A stretch of DNA of 64,000 nt from Ficedula albicollis (taxonomy: Eukaryota; Chordata; Aves; Passeriformes; Muscicapidae), in assembly GCF_000247815.1 (NCBI RefSeq), contig NC_021683.1:11679676-11743675 (forward strand), in the 5' to 3' direction. Below, in pieces: positions 13,372 to 25,359 of this stretch. A program made the translations under genes and the position numbers. The notes under the pieces are model-generated. The model did no database searches. It was not told where the DNA came from and worked only from the letters and a program-made list of their open reading frames with translations. Within the stretch, counting starts at the first letter, position 1; each line of letters begins with the position of its first letter.

Positions 13372-13671
13372 GTGAGGGGAAAGGAATGTGTGGCTCTGAA
13401 TTTGGAGAGTACTAAAAAAGGGCTAGCTGGCAGTGAGCCACATATATATATTATATATCAGCACATACAGCTTCAGCAAATGCAGCAGCAGCAAATGCAG
13501 CACATGCAACACCAGTCCCAGCCTTCTCCCCAGCAGCACTCCCCGGGAGCCCCGCAGATCACTTCTCCCATCCCTGCCATGGGGAGCCCTCAGCCAGCAC
13601 CTCAGCAGCACCAGTCACAAATACAATCTCAGACACAGACTCAAGTATTGTCACAGGTCAGTATTTTCTGA
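13372..13671 (+). other. Candidate alternative terminal exon of TOX3 (hypothetical)
   Basis: An AG at 13370-13371 follows a short pyrimidine-rich stretch (gtgttcttgcag). From 13372 the frame is open for 99 codons to the TGA at 13669-13671. It is phase 0, so it would join in frame to the HMG-box exon ending at 12936. It would encode a novel 29-residue linker ([17 protein letters not shown]...) and then the 70-residue authentic TOX3 C-terminus. The sequence TTGCAG|GTGAGG could equally serve as a donor. There is no transcript evidence here; an upstream in-frame stop at 13357-13359 means the frame cannot be reached by read-through from further upstream. Confidence 0.2.
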
Positions 13672-14369
13672 AGATAAATGATCTTGCAACATGGCTTTGT
13701 GTTGATGGAGGGGGTAGGGGTAAACCATATTTGGCTGAAAACTGTAAATTGTTGATGGTAGTTATGCAGGGATGCATAACAGATCAAATGATCCTCTAAA
13801 GTGTCTATTAGATAGGCAATAAAGAACTACAATGTAGCTGTGTATCATCTTTTAGCTGACTATAAATCATTTTGTTTAAAAGAAAAAATGCTGTTCTCTT
13901 TTTCATGTGATGCCTTTTTAATTTATTTAAGCTTTACCTACAATATGTGAATCAACTGGCCTAATAAATACCTGGACCTTATGACTGCAAAATGGCCTTT
14001 CAGAGTTATTTGCTGTAACCCTTCTTTCTCTAAAAGTGAGTAATGCACTTCAAGGCAGTATGAACTCATGAAGCCCTTAAAGCACAGTTGTAACTACCTG
14101 TAAAATTATGATTGGATTTCATACAATCATACTTGTATGACATGAGTTAGTTAATGGCATTTTTTGTCATAAAAAATAGAGTAAATCACAGATTTTTGCC
14201 AAAGCTCTTATTTTTTTCTCTCTCTTAAATGTCTTCAGAAAAACAAATGCAAGTAACTGGACTTAAATGTTAGACTCAACTTTTCACTTCATTTCTCCAA
14301 ATAAACCTGTCATAGTTCGTAAGATAATATATATTGACATTTACCCTCTTACTTTAATTCCAATTACAG
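13459..14369 (+). pseudogene. TOX3: Intronic duplicate of the TOX3 3' coding end and 3' UTR (copy 1)
   Basis: This 911-bp block matches 16064-16974 base for base at a constant offset of 2,605 bp; reading the two side by side I found no substitution or indel. It holds the last 70 codons of TOX3, the TGA (13669-13671) and 698 bp of 3' UTR, with AATAAA at 13818-13823, 13963-13968 and 14300-14305. Left flank is TA-rich (tatatatat), right flank begins tgttttagtgg; neither resembles the flanks of copy 2. There is no poly(A) tail and no visible target-site duplication, so a retrocopy is unlikely. It lacks the last exon's own acceptor and first 175 codons. Either a very recent segmental duplication, an allele, or an assembly error. 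Confidence 0.93.
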
Positions 14370-15538
14370 TGTTTTAGTGGATCCTGAGTTAAAATAAAAC
14401 CTGTGAAGAAAAAAAATCTCTGTCATCTTACTTGAGAATGTACCTTTCTAGATGGCAACACTATGCAGGTTGTAGTTCTGTTGCATCTGAATATCATAAA
14501 TGGAAGTGTGCTTATAGACATCTAAAATATAGTAAAACATTTCCAAGATGGTTATTTATCTATTAATATTTTATAAAGATCGATTACAATATATTCAATC
14601 AAAAGAAAACAAGTGAGGGTGATGATGTCTTAACTCCTGAGAATATTTATTTGAATGTAAAACTGCAGAGCATTAGTAAATAATACAGAAAGTTGCCATG
14701 TGTTTTAATTAATGATTAAAAATACAACATCAGAAATTATACACGTTTTTGAAAGCTGGAAGATTTCTTCCCCGTGTGTTAAGAAGCTGTGTTTTACTGT
14801 TGCCTCTGGGACTTAGGTAATATTCTAGAAGCCTTTAGTATCACAATGCTAAGTTCAAAACCAGCAGGGATTATAAATACCTTTGTGGGATATTATTTTG
14901 TGAATCTTAAGTTTCCTTTTCAAAACCATCAGAAATCATATTTTTTCCCCCAAAATCCATGGGACCAGGACCGCCAAGTAACTTCTGGGTAGATTGCAGG
15001 TGGAAATGACACTCAAAGTCATTGTATCTCATCTCTAAATTAAGACATTTCTATTCTTTTCCACGTGAGATGGTTGCTCAGGGTAGGGATGGGATAGACA
15101 CTTGTGCAGCACAATTTATTGCATTCTCAGGGAGATGTCTAAAGAGTGTCAGTTAATTGCTCATTGGTTGATAACTCATGGGGTGAGGAGTGTGTGTGCT
15201 GCTCACTCCCAAAGAGCAGGGTTTTTCTAAAAACATGTAAATGTTTTGGGCCTGTTCAGTGACAAAATGCCTGTGACATCTGTGACTGTGTGGTGTTGGT
15301 CAAGGACACAACTTAGTTTTTGTCCAAGTAAGACCTGGAGGTACCATATAGGGAGGCAGATAAAGAGGTGCTACAATGTATTGGTGGTGAGTGATTGTTT
15401 TCAGACTTCAGATTGATCCATTGTCTGATAGAAAAAAAAGATGGCAAAGGTCCCTGAGTAGCTGTTTCTTTTATTACCATGTAAACATAACAATGTTTTT
15501 TCTGTTGAAAAGACAATTAATTTCTCTTCCAAACACAG

Positions 15539-16276
15539 GCTGCTGCAGAATCTGCTGAGGCCCAGACAATTCGTTCTGTTCAGCAAACACTGGCATCCAC
15601 AAATTTGTCTTCCTCCCTCATTCTGAATAGTTCTCTTTCTCAACACGCAACGGTGTCGGCATCTCCCCAAACTCTTCAGCAGCCCCTTTCCAGAGCAATT
15701 GCTCCAAAACCCTTGACCATGAGACTGCCAATGAATCAGATTGTAGCCTCTGTTACCATTGCACCAAACATGCCAACAAACATTGCAGCTCCCTTGATAA
15801 GCTCTATGGGCACAAACATGGTGGCAACGCCGTCTTCATCTCAAGTCAGTCCCTCCATGCAAAGCCAGCAGCACCAGATGCAGCAGCTCCAGCAACAACA
15901 GATGCAGCAGATGCAGCAGCAGCAACTACATCAGCATCAAATGCATCAGCAAATACAACAGCAAATGCAGCAGCAGCATTTTCAGCACCACATGCAGCAA
16001 CATTTGCAGCAGCAGCAGCATCTTCAGCAGCAGATTAATCAACAGCAAATGCAGCAGCAGCTGCAGCACATACAGCTTCAGCAAATGCAGCAGCAGCAAA
16101 TGCAGCACATGCAACACCAGTCCCAGCCTTCTCCCCAGCAGCACTCCCCGGGAGCCCCGCAGATCACTTCTCCCATCCCTGCCATGGGGAGCCCTCAGCC
16201 AGCACCTCAGCAGCACCAGTCACAAATACAATCTCAGACACAGACTCAAGTATTGTCACAGGTCAGTATTTTCTGA
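15539..16276 (+). CDS. TOX3: TOX3 terminal exon: Q-rich C-terminal domain (245 aa plus stop)
   Basis: The exon follows cttccaaacacag and opens [20 protein letters not shown], in frame with the HMG-box exon. About the first 100 residues are Ser/Thr/Ala/Pro-rich (including [20 protein letters not shown]). From about exon residue 107 comes a glutamine/methionine/histidine-rich region of some 90 residues, then a Ser/Pro/Gln-rich tail ending [14 protein letters not shown] and TGA at 16274-16276. The Q-rich region gave the gene its old name CAGF9 and is the activation-type domain that separates TOX3 from its paralogues. Glutamine runs are broken by Met, Leu and His and do not exceed four; pure CAG runs are also short. 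The strong leucine-rich open frame on the other strand is an antisense shadow of CAG codons. The last 213 bp are duplicated at 13459. Confidence 0.97.
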   Translation, partial: AAAESAEAQTIRSVQQTLASTNLSSSLILNSSLSQHATVSASPQTLQQPLSRAIAPKPLTMRLPMNQIVASVTIAPNMPTNIAAPLISSMGTNMVATPSSSQVSPSMQSQQHQMQQLQQQQMQQMQQQQLHQHQMHQQIQQQMQQQHFQHHMQQHLQQQQHLQQQINQQQMQQQLQHIQLQQMQQQQMQHMQHQSQPSPQQHSPGAPQITSPIPAMGSPQPAPQQHQSQIQSQTQTQVLSQVSIF

Positions 16277-16974
16277 AGATAAATGATCTTGCAACATGGC
16301 TTTGTGTTGATGGAGGGGGTAGGGGTAAACCATATTTGGCTGAAAACTGTAAATTGTTGATGGTAGTTATGCAGGGATGCATAACAGATCAAATGATCCT
16401 CTAAAGTGTCTATTAGATAGGCAATAAAGAACTACAATGTAGCTGTGTATCATCTTTTAGCTGACTATAAATCATTTTGTTTAAAAGAAAAAATGCTGTT
16501 CTCTTTTTCATGTGATGCCTTTTTAATTTATTTAAGCTTTACCTACAATATGTGAATCAACTGGCCTAATAAATACCTGGACCTTATGACTGCAAAATGG
16601 CCTTTCAGAGTTATTTGCTGTAACCCTTCTTTCTCTAAAAGTGAGTAATGCACTTCAAGGCAGTATGAACTCATGAAGCCCTTAAAGCACAGTTGTAACT
16701 ACCTGTAAAATTATGATTGGATTTCATACAATCATACTTGTATGACATGAGTTAGTTAATGGCATTTTTTGTCATAAAAAATAGAGTAAATCACAGATTT
16801 TTGCCAAAGCTCTTATTTTTTTCTCTCTCTTAAATGTCTTCAGAAAAACAAATGCAAGTAACTGGACTTAAATGTTAGACTCAACTTTTCACTTCATTTC
16901 TCCAAATAAACCTGTCATAGTTCGTAAGATAATATATATTGACATTTACCCTCTTACTTTAATTCCAATTACAG
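16064..16974 (+). repeat. Source copy (copy 2) of the 911-bp direct duplication
   Basis: This block begins in the Q-rich codons (CAGCACATACAGCTTCAG) and ends in the 3' UTR at CCAATTACAG. It is identical to 13459-14369. I take it as the original because it is in its expected place, continuous with the rest of the TOX3 last exon on the left and with 3' UTR on the right. Confidence 0.97.
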
Positions 16975-17400
16975 AACAAATGTGAATATTATATTCTGTG
17001 TTGAAGTGATGAGTTTGAGATTTAATACACTGTATTTTTAAAAGGGAAATGCACTTAAATAAAACTGTTATTACAGAAAGCTAAGTTGAGAAATGCAAGT
17101 TATTAATACGCTGTAAAACCAGTAGAATATTTAAATGAAACTCCACAACTGAATAATCAATGTAAATATTTTCTTTAAAAGTTGTAAGTTTTCATATCAT
17201 GTGTTGTAAAGTTTTCATAAATGAGGCTTTAATGTAAACACTGGTAACATGAATTATTAATTGCTACATTGCTTATTGTGTTTTTATGCTGTTTTATACT
17301 TTTTTATGAGTTATGATAGCAGCAATTAAGTTGTTTGTATTTTGCTTATCTAAAATAAATGCTTTTATCTTGCTATAGAATAAACACATTTCAGTAAAAC
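16277..17400 (+). other. TOX3: TOX3 3' UTR (distal end uncertain)
   Basis: AT-rich sequence directly after the TOX3 stop. AATAAA signals lie at 16423-16428, 16568-16573, 16905-16910, 17058-17063, 17354-17359 and 17379-17384. The clustered pair at 17354-17384 is my preferred end. Mammalian TOX3 has a long 3' UTR, so a more distal end such as the AATAAA at 19176-19181 is possible. The first 698 bp are part of the duplicated block. Confidence 0.7.
17354..17384 (+). terminator. TOX3: Candidate TOX3 polyadenylation signals (two AATAAA)
   Basis: AATAAA occurs at 17354-17359 and 17379-17384, followed by T-rich sequence at about 17427-17470 that could act as a downstream element. Choice among the six signals in this UTR cannot be made without transcript ends. 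Confidence 0.4.
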
Positions 17401-20400
17401 TGATGAGCTGTAAGTCTTTGATAGAGAATCCAGAAATGTTTCCTTCTGGAAATGCTTTCTTGGACTTTTTAAAACTCCTTTGGATTTTTACCAAATATTC
17501 TGGGTGCACAGGTACCTATGGGAACAGAGCAAGCATTTGGCTTTTGTACCCTCCAAGATGCTCTGCTGAAGAGTTGTGGGTAACTTCTCTGAGGTGTCTG
17601 TGAGTTCAGAGAGAGAAAGCAAGTGGTGGAGTCACAGAACAGTCATGGTGCCCGGTGCTGGTGATCTGCAGGAACAGGGAAGTGAACCTGGCTCTCAGCA
17701 GTCATGTTCAGAAATGCAAATCAGCACAAAGTGCGGGTTTCTATGTATCCAGGAGTTTCAGATGTAAACTCAGCTACTGTTGTGGGCTTTCCTCTGTAAG
17801 CAGCTCTTGGGCTGGTCCGGAGTTGTCGGACTTTTATTTTCTCGTTAAGGTGCACCGTGATGGAGTGGGCAGGTCTTTCATGTGAAGGGTTTCAAAACAT
17901 TAACATCCAGTGTGTTGTCATTTCACTGGTGTGTTCATATATTTTTGCTCTGGACAGAAAGGAGAGAGCCTTTATTTCCTTGTTTCCCTTCTTTGCCTGC
18001 AATATCTGTGCTGAGTGCAGTCTGACCACTATCCCCAGTTGTCTGGCATGATTAATTACAGCATCTGTCCTGTCAGAAGCTATAATGAAGAGGTCTTGAT
18101 AAAAATTGCAAATTACCACTGGCAACAATCTTAAACTGCTTATGATAAAATGAAAATTAAAAACAGCAAGTGTCAAGCCTGAGCAGAATCCTAATCCTGT
18201 TTGAGGCATGGTTCCCATGCTCGGACCACAACTCCAAATTAATGGAATAGAGATCCCCAAAAAGTTGCAGCCAGACTTGAGGAAAAAAGTACTATGCCAT
18301 GTGAGTTTCTTCAAAATGAATTCAGCTTTCAATATTTCATCATCCTCAGGTACTCTGTTTATTATGTACAAATATTGAACAGCAAGAGATTCTAATTATA
18401 AATGTATAGATTTCTTGGAGCAGAAAAAATAATGTATAAATTGAAGCTTTTCATAATAGGTGTTAGTTGACAGCTACCCATGCTCCTAATAGCCTTAGCA
18501 TGATATCTAATAATGCCTGTGATGGAGGGTGTTTATTCCAAGTGCAAGGAAGCCTGTCTGCATTAGGAATGGCACGACAGAGGCTGGCTGGGAGAGACTT
18601 TGTGTGTGTCAGTTTTAAGCAATGTTACATAACAAAGGGAACCATTTTATAGTCGTTTTTGAAACCTTTAGACAAATGTCTTCAGAAATAATTGCTAAAC
18701 TGCATGTGACAGTAATTGTGTATTAGTTCTATAATTGTCATTTTGAAGACCTATGAAGTATCGTTGGAAAAATGTCACAAGTGATAAGAGTTAATTACAA
18801 CTGAAGTCTGTTTTCAACTATTTGCAGCGAGAAGCAGGTGTTATTACACTCATTAAATGGTTTCATAAATCCTGGGTTTTATCACATTTGATTAAGAGCT
18901 GCTGAACTACTGATGTTCAATTCCAGGAAAAATAGTTTTAATTACTGCAGCTTAAAAAAAAAAAAAGAAAAGAAAATTAATCATCAAGCAGGACTATAGA
19001 TTTTAAATATCAAAATTTGAATCTTGAAATACTGCAGCATCCCCCTGCTTGCCACAAAATTATATTTTTCATTACCCACAATAGCATATTGCAGAACATC
19101 TTGTGTTTCAAACTGTGCAAGTTTGTGTTCATGTTCCCTAAGTCTAAGTGAATAACTGTGCTATCATAGGTCATAAATAAAACTGTTAGTTTAAATCGCT
19201 TGATATGCAATTTATGCAAGAAAAATGCAATAATCTGTGTAGTTTCAGTGTTGTACATGGTTTTAAAGAATGTTTTTCTTCATAGCATTTACAAGCACTT
19301 AACTGCTCCCTTCTTTTCTCAAGGTTTCAGATGCTTTATCACCTCGGTTAACCACATTCTACTTTCACATTAACCCAGGTTGACACATGATGAAAGAACA
19401 TACGGAGGTTTAATTTTTAGCTGACACAGGGTCATTAGTTTCTAACTTTGAGAACAAAGCCTTTAAATACCTCTGTGCAACATAATCTCAATTTTATATT
19501 ATCACCTGAACATTGTGGTTCGCAGGACAGATGGATTAAATATCTCAAGTTTAACCACAAGTGTTGCACTGACTCTTTTCAATGGGGATTCCTATTTGAA
19601 TGGCTCCTTTTCCATTTCTCACTTCATGGAGTATTTTGCAGCACTGGACTGCATTCTAACCTTTCCCTCCCCCCTTTGTTTGGCTTTTGTTTTGCAACAG
19701 CTGTTATTATCGTTTTTGGTCAGCTGTGATTGCTGGAGGCAAAATAGGACCAGATGGTGTTTTGCTATGCATGAATGGCGAGTTAGAGGAGTTTAGATTG
19801 AATAGGCCAAGTTTGAATGGTGTCTATGCACCACCTGCCCTCTTCAGCAGCAGCACACGCATCATAGGAGCATGATCTGTCTCAGACCTACTAGAATTGG
19901 ATGGGAATGGAGAGCGCCTCGTTGGATTTTCTCCATATTTATTGATCTTCCATGCACTAACAGCATAATGCAGTACACAGTCAATTTGAGTTAATTGGAT
20001 ATGACACAGCATGTACATGTAATCTATCACTGGAGTCTCCTGGTACACTTTAGGGTTTGCTGCCACAAGAACATGCAGTATTAGCCTGCATTAATAGGCT
20101 AAGTGGATGGAAGTAAACCAGGATCATTGTAGGGTTTGATTTGACAAAATATACTGTAGTTTTACAATTGTACCCTTGAAACTGCCAGAAATGCAATGAA
20201 CTATGAGCATTTCTGATTTGATAGACTGAGGCTGAGTGTTTGTCTCAGAAAAAAAATAAATATGTCATTCCCATAAACTTCTGTGAGGTTTGCCAGTGAA
20301 ATTTAAACAAATCTAGGGAGCAGCATCCATAAGGATGGGCCAGTGCCATTCAGAATAGTACCGAGGGGCTGCTTTGGTAACCTAAAACTGGTCAGAGGTG

Positions 20401-22902
20401 GAATTTAAATGTTACATAAATGTAAGAACTGTTGTATGCTCCGTTAAGGCTGACTGAAAGACTTGTGCCTGGACGTTACAGAAGAAAATACATATGAATA
20501 ATGAAAAAATGTATAATAAAATATATAATACATAAATTACTTGCATTGTGACAGCACTTGGATGTTTCAAAGCCTACTTAATATGTAACTGAGGGCTGCG
20601 ATCATGCTCTAAGTTGGCAGGAGCTGCTCACTCGGCGTCTTTGTCTGTGGTGTCAGGTAGCCAAGTGAGCTACTTTATTATGAAAATTGCATCCAACTGA
20701 AAAAATGCTAAATATTTTCAAGTGCCTGTGGGAAAAGCTATGTTTATATTAAAGGATTTGGTTCTTAATGTCACCAAGAAGTTAATGCTTCTCAGGTGCA
20801 TCGGAGGGAGAGAATTTTCGATTATAATACTAAAATCTTTGAGAAGTGAATGTATTGCTTTGAACAAGCTGCTGTGACACTTCAATAGGCTACATTGGAG
20901 ATTTAGAATGCATTCTGTTTACTTCAGTTAAAAACCAGAAGAGTATTTTAAACAGTGGATTTTGTCCATGTTTTTGGAGCATTAACATCTTCAGCCCCTA
21001 AACAAACCAAAGTAGTGGAGAGTTTACTTAGAAGGTTTGAAAATAAATTTATTTTAATCTTCTAGGTAAGAAAAAGTTGAACAGATAATTATACTTGTCC
21101 TGCAGTTATATGGACACTTCTTCCAGGGAGCATTTATTCTCTTTCCTCTCCAGGAATATCTTTATGATGCAGTTACCTTTGGTCTGTTATTTTTCTCCAA
21201 ACTGGAGTTGCTACATCATTGTAACTCTGCTGCTCTAATTGTAAAAGAGAGGCTTTGATCCAGAAAATAATTTAAAATGAGCTGATAATTCATGTATAAA
21301 AGTAGTAATTTCATTGAAGTGACTACTCATGTGCTATGTTATACAGTTGCTCAAGTGCTTTCATAGATCAGGGGTCTAATTGCAAAACATTGTATTTTGT
21401 TTTCCAAACAGGTCCAAGTACTTAAAATAACAGTCAGAATGTAGAAGTTATCTTACATTTTCTGCATTTTCTGCTATGAAATTCTATTAAAAACAAGTCA
21501 TGGGTCTCTTTTTCAAGTACAGATTTCTAACCCTAGTGCTGGTTCAATGACTGACTCATCATAAATGTGTAAAGAATTACCCACCTGATGGTGAATTGTA
21601 TCTGCAGTCATTTAGAAGGGATTCTACTGTGCACAGGTCTGAGAACTTCTACCTGGATCAGCAGTCACAGCTCTTGACTGAGCAGATGCCTTAACCAAAT
21701 ATTTGTATTTACAAAACAGAGAGGTAAAGCAGGCAAACAAAGTGCCAGGGTACCTGCTGGCAATATTTGTGAAATCTAAAGAGTGCAGTTACTGCAGGCT
21801 GGTTTATTCTAGTGCTATAGCCCATACTGTACTGATAGCAAGCATATACATTGCATTAGCACAAAGTGCATAAGTAATAAATCCCTTGTGTTACAATTTT
21901 ATTGCTGGTAGTTAAAAGTACTTAATCTTGGAATTGGTTTTGATGTTCCAGGAATCATAAGAATTGACTGTTATATTTAAAGAAATAGTAAGTAGCTGTA
22001 CCATTTCTTACTTTCCTCTTCCTAATTTTGGAAGTGAAGAATATTCAGTGTCTGAAAATCAGAACTCACTTTGGAGAATTGTACTGTATGGACTTTTGAT
22101 CAGGGGATTATCACTGCTGCCCTGATGTGTGTGTATACATATATATACATATAAAATAAACAAAATCTTGCACCCTGCTCCTATCTGCTCACCACCTGTG
22201 GAAAGCTTCTCCTGAAGAACTTCTCTTCCAGCCCCTCTTTTGAGTTCCTCCTGTTCCAGCAGGTCACAAGGAAATTGATATATTTTGCATGCACAAAATA
22301 CATATTTGTTTTACTAAAGAGATGTCCAGATGGGTGCACTTAATTGTATGTGGCAAATGTCTAAAATATACATATATCTAGGCATGCATTTGGGGATTTT
22401 GGGGTTAACATGTTAGGGGCTTTGCTGCATGGACTGCCAAAGGATTTGGTTACTGCTTAGCATGCCTTGGCACAGACAGAATATAGATGAAGCTAGTGAT
22501 AATTATCATCCTTGTGTAAACAGACTTTCTCCATTATAGAATGGTGGCAGATAAATCTATGATAGTTTTGGTCACTTGCAGCAGACAAAAGTATTACAGA
22601 AAATCTTGAGGCCATGGTGAAATACATGTAATTCTGAGTGTCAGTTTAGATTCTTGTGTTTCTGTAACTCTGGGCAATCTCTTGGTTTTTTTCCTTCCTT
22701 TTCTCATTTAACCCAAATGAAGTTATCCTTCACATCAGAAAATGACCAAAACTTGCTAGCAGGCTTGGAGAAATTAAACATCCTGGAACAAAAATCGTGA
22801 TACTTTCATTTCTGTTGATGTTTCCTGTTGCTGTACTTGGCTTTAAACTGAAGGTGGAGTTTTTTCTGATTATTTCTTTCCATTTTCAAAGCTGCTGATC
22901 AG

Positions 22903-22939
22903 AAAAAAAAACCAAAACCAAAAACCAAAAAACAAAACT
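22903..22939 (+). repeat. G-free A/C-rich simple repeat
   Basis: An (AAAACC)-like guanine-free tract of about 37 bp. The same style of tract recurs several times in the window. Confidence 0.85.
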
Positions 22940-23691
22940 GATGCACAATTCTGCATCCCTGCCCTTCCAGCTGCACAAGGGCAGCTCCTACTGGGAATGG
23001 GTGCTGGTCCCAGGCACAGCAGGCTGTGGGTGCAGCACTTAAATCATTTCATGTCACTCTGATGTTAAAAGTCAAAGCAAAGTGTAACTGAGCATTTCAG
23101 AGGGAGCAGTGCAGCCCGTGGTGGGTCTGTGCATCCCTGGTCCCCGTGGCCATGGGGTGTGACCTGCAGCCTCTGTGGGGCAGGAGATCTCCCCGGTGCC
23201 AGTCCACTGCTGGAAAATTAAAATGAGCTTTGCAGCATGCTCAGGGCTAAATAAGAGCCCATGAAGCCAGTAAAAATAATCCAAATTGTTTCAGGATACT
23301 TTGGACCAGGGTTTAGCTGAAAATGGACACAGAAAAGCAGCCATTATGAGCATGCTTGTAATTTTTTCCAATGACGTAGGAATATTTCTTGGAGAAAGAG
23401 AATTTGAAGGAGAGGGAGGAACAGCAATTTTCCTTCTGAATTGAGAAAATGAAAACTGTTGGGTGTGTGTTGCTATCACAGCAAAGTGTTTCTATCCAGG
23501 CTCAATGTTTCAGCATGTAAACAACTTCCACTGAAATCTGCAAAGTGCCTGTGCAGAGCATCTGGGAAAATATTTGTGCTTTAAATGCATTAAGCAAAAT
23601 GATAATGTTATTTAACCTTGGTTAATCAATAACAGAGGAGAAATGTAATGTTTTAATAAGCTTCTGCCATACAATACAAAGTCAATGAAAT

Positions 23692-23720
23692 ACTAATAAT
23701 AAATAATAATAAATAATAAA
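23692..23720 (+). repeat. (AAT)n / (AATAAT)n simple repeat
   Basis: Imperfect trinucleotide run (aataataaataataataaa type), followed by a poly-T run at 23726-23736. Confidence 0.85.
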
Positions 23721-25359
23721 ATACTTTTTTTTTTTTAAATGTGCATAAATTATAGTGGGGTTTAATTTTAGGGAGTGTGGGTTTTTTTCCCCTATAGTTA
23801 TCTGTATATTTTATCTGCACTTTGTTGCTTTAGAACAACGTCATTGTCCACTGTAGACAAAATATGCACTTTGTTCAATTCCTTACTTGAGGTCAAATTC
23901 TCTTGAGGAGAACAAGTGTGGGTTGTGTAGCTGTCAAAAGAGGGTTTAGTGCTTGACCCTAAGAAGCATTCAAAGCCCAGATCTTTCTTTTTTTTTATTG
24001 CTTTTCATTTTCATTGTTTGTACTTTATACTTAAGAAGGGGCCTCTGCACAGGGGAAAGCCCCTGCTTTCGTATTCACAACCAGCAGTCTTCTACTGAAA
24101 CACCTCAAAAGCTTTTCACAGCAAGAATTTGGAAACCACTGCTCTGTGTCAACTGCTGGTGCATAATCAGGCTGCACATGGAGGGGCTGGGGCAGGATGT
24201 GAGGGTGCACGTGCCGGATGGAGCCCAGGCAGGCTGGGATGGAGGTGCTCTAGGGGCTGGGGGCCCATGCATAAGTGTTCTGGCAATAAACAGAAAATAC
24301 AGGAGGTCTGTAAGCTTAATAAAGCAGGAGCGTGAATCCAAAAGGTAAGTTGGCGAATCAATGTAGTTTAGAAGGTGCAGACAGTAGCAGTGTGACTGGC
24401 ACTCACTGAAAAGTTGATACACTTTTATATATCTGTGCTCAAACAGAAGTCGTCTTACATTCTCTATGGTGTTTATAAAGTGTGCACAAGCTCAGAGTTA
24501 GAAATAGCCATAAAAATGGCCATAGATTTAGTGAAATTACTATTGTGTAATGGAAATGTGTAAATTTTGCATTACATTCAATTTTATAGAACTACAGTGC
24601 AATTATACTTGTAAAAGCTATTGCCAGTATGAGGTACCTTATTTGTAAAAAAATCAAAATGCTTATAAGTGTTCCTAACTGGACAGGAGTTTTGGTTAAC
24701 ACAAAAAAGTGGTAAAGCTGATTTCAAATCCTTTCCATCCACACTGGTAAGACTGTTGGCCTTATCTTTTTTTTTATCTTGGGTAGTAATTCAGTTCTCC
24801 AGGGCCATTCCAAGGGAGCCAGGAGCACAAGAAGACCAAACAAACAGATGGACTGAGATACCAGAAGTATACTGAGCAGTGGAGGAAGGTCACCTCCTTG
24901 GAAAGTTACACAATTCTTGTGGGAGCCTGACTCCCAAGTAGGTGATTCCAGATCTTCCAGGTGGGAGGTGGGCACTGGACAAGCCCTGCCCTCTGCTGCT
25001 GCAGGCATGAAACAGAATAAAAGAAAAGGGGATGACAAGATAATTGGTCATCTACATAAATTGAAACAAACTACATGCACTATGTATTTGGGATAATTTG
25101 CACCCTTAAGAAGCCCTAACAAGAAGCAGTTGCTGGCCTACTCAGAACAGTCTCCAAACAGGCATTCATGTGGGGAAGCATGGTTTTAATTACACAGATC
25201 TCCAGCCAGTATCTGGGAGCCAAGGAAATGCAAGGGTACATGAGCACTCTGTATCAGCATCATCTGGTTCAGCCAACAAGAACCAGTTCACAGACAGCGA
25301 AAGAAAATAAAAATTGAATACTTATTTGTAGAAATAAAATAGCATTCAGGTTGAGAGTA

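Larger units (their letters stand above)
12937..15538 (+). other. TOX3: TOX3 last intron, containing a duplicated terminal-exon segment
   Basis: Donor gtaagc at 12937, acceptor caaacacag ending at 15538. Of its 2,602 bp, 911 are an exact copy of the end of the last exon (13459-14369). Subtracting the copy gives an inferred ancestral intron near 1.7 kb. The stretch before the copy includes a TA-rich segment (13441-13458) at the junction. The stretch after it (14370-15538) is AT-rich without other features. Confidence 0.9.

Noticed and set aside
13459..14369. Processed retrocopy of TOX3 mRNA
   Set aside because: No poly(A) tail, no target-site duplication, no crossing of an exon junction, and the copy ends inside the UTR.
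15926..16216. 96-codon leucine-rich frame antisense to the TOX3 last exon
   Set aside because: It is the reverse reading of CAG/ATG codons; a similar shadow occurs opposite the intronic copy (13423-13611).
17892..18371. 159-codon minus-strand frame just past TOX3
   Set aside because: No recognised domain and no supporting features; could instead overlap conserved non-coding or distal UTR sequence.
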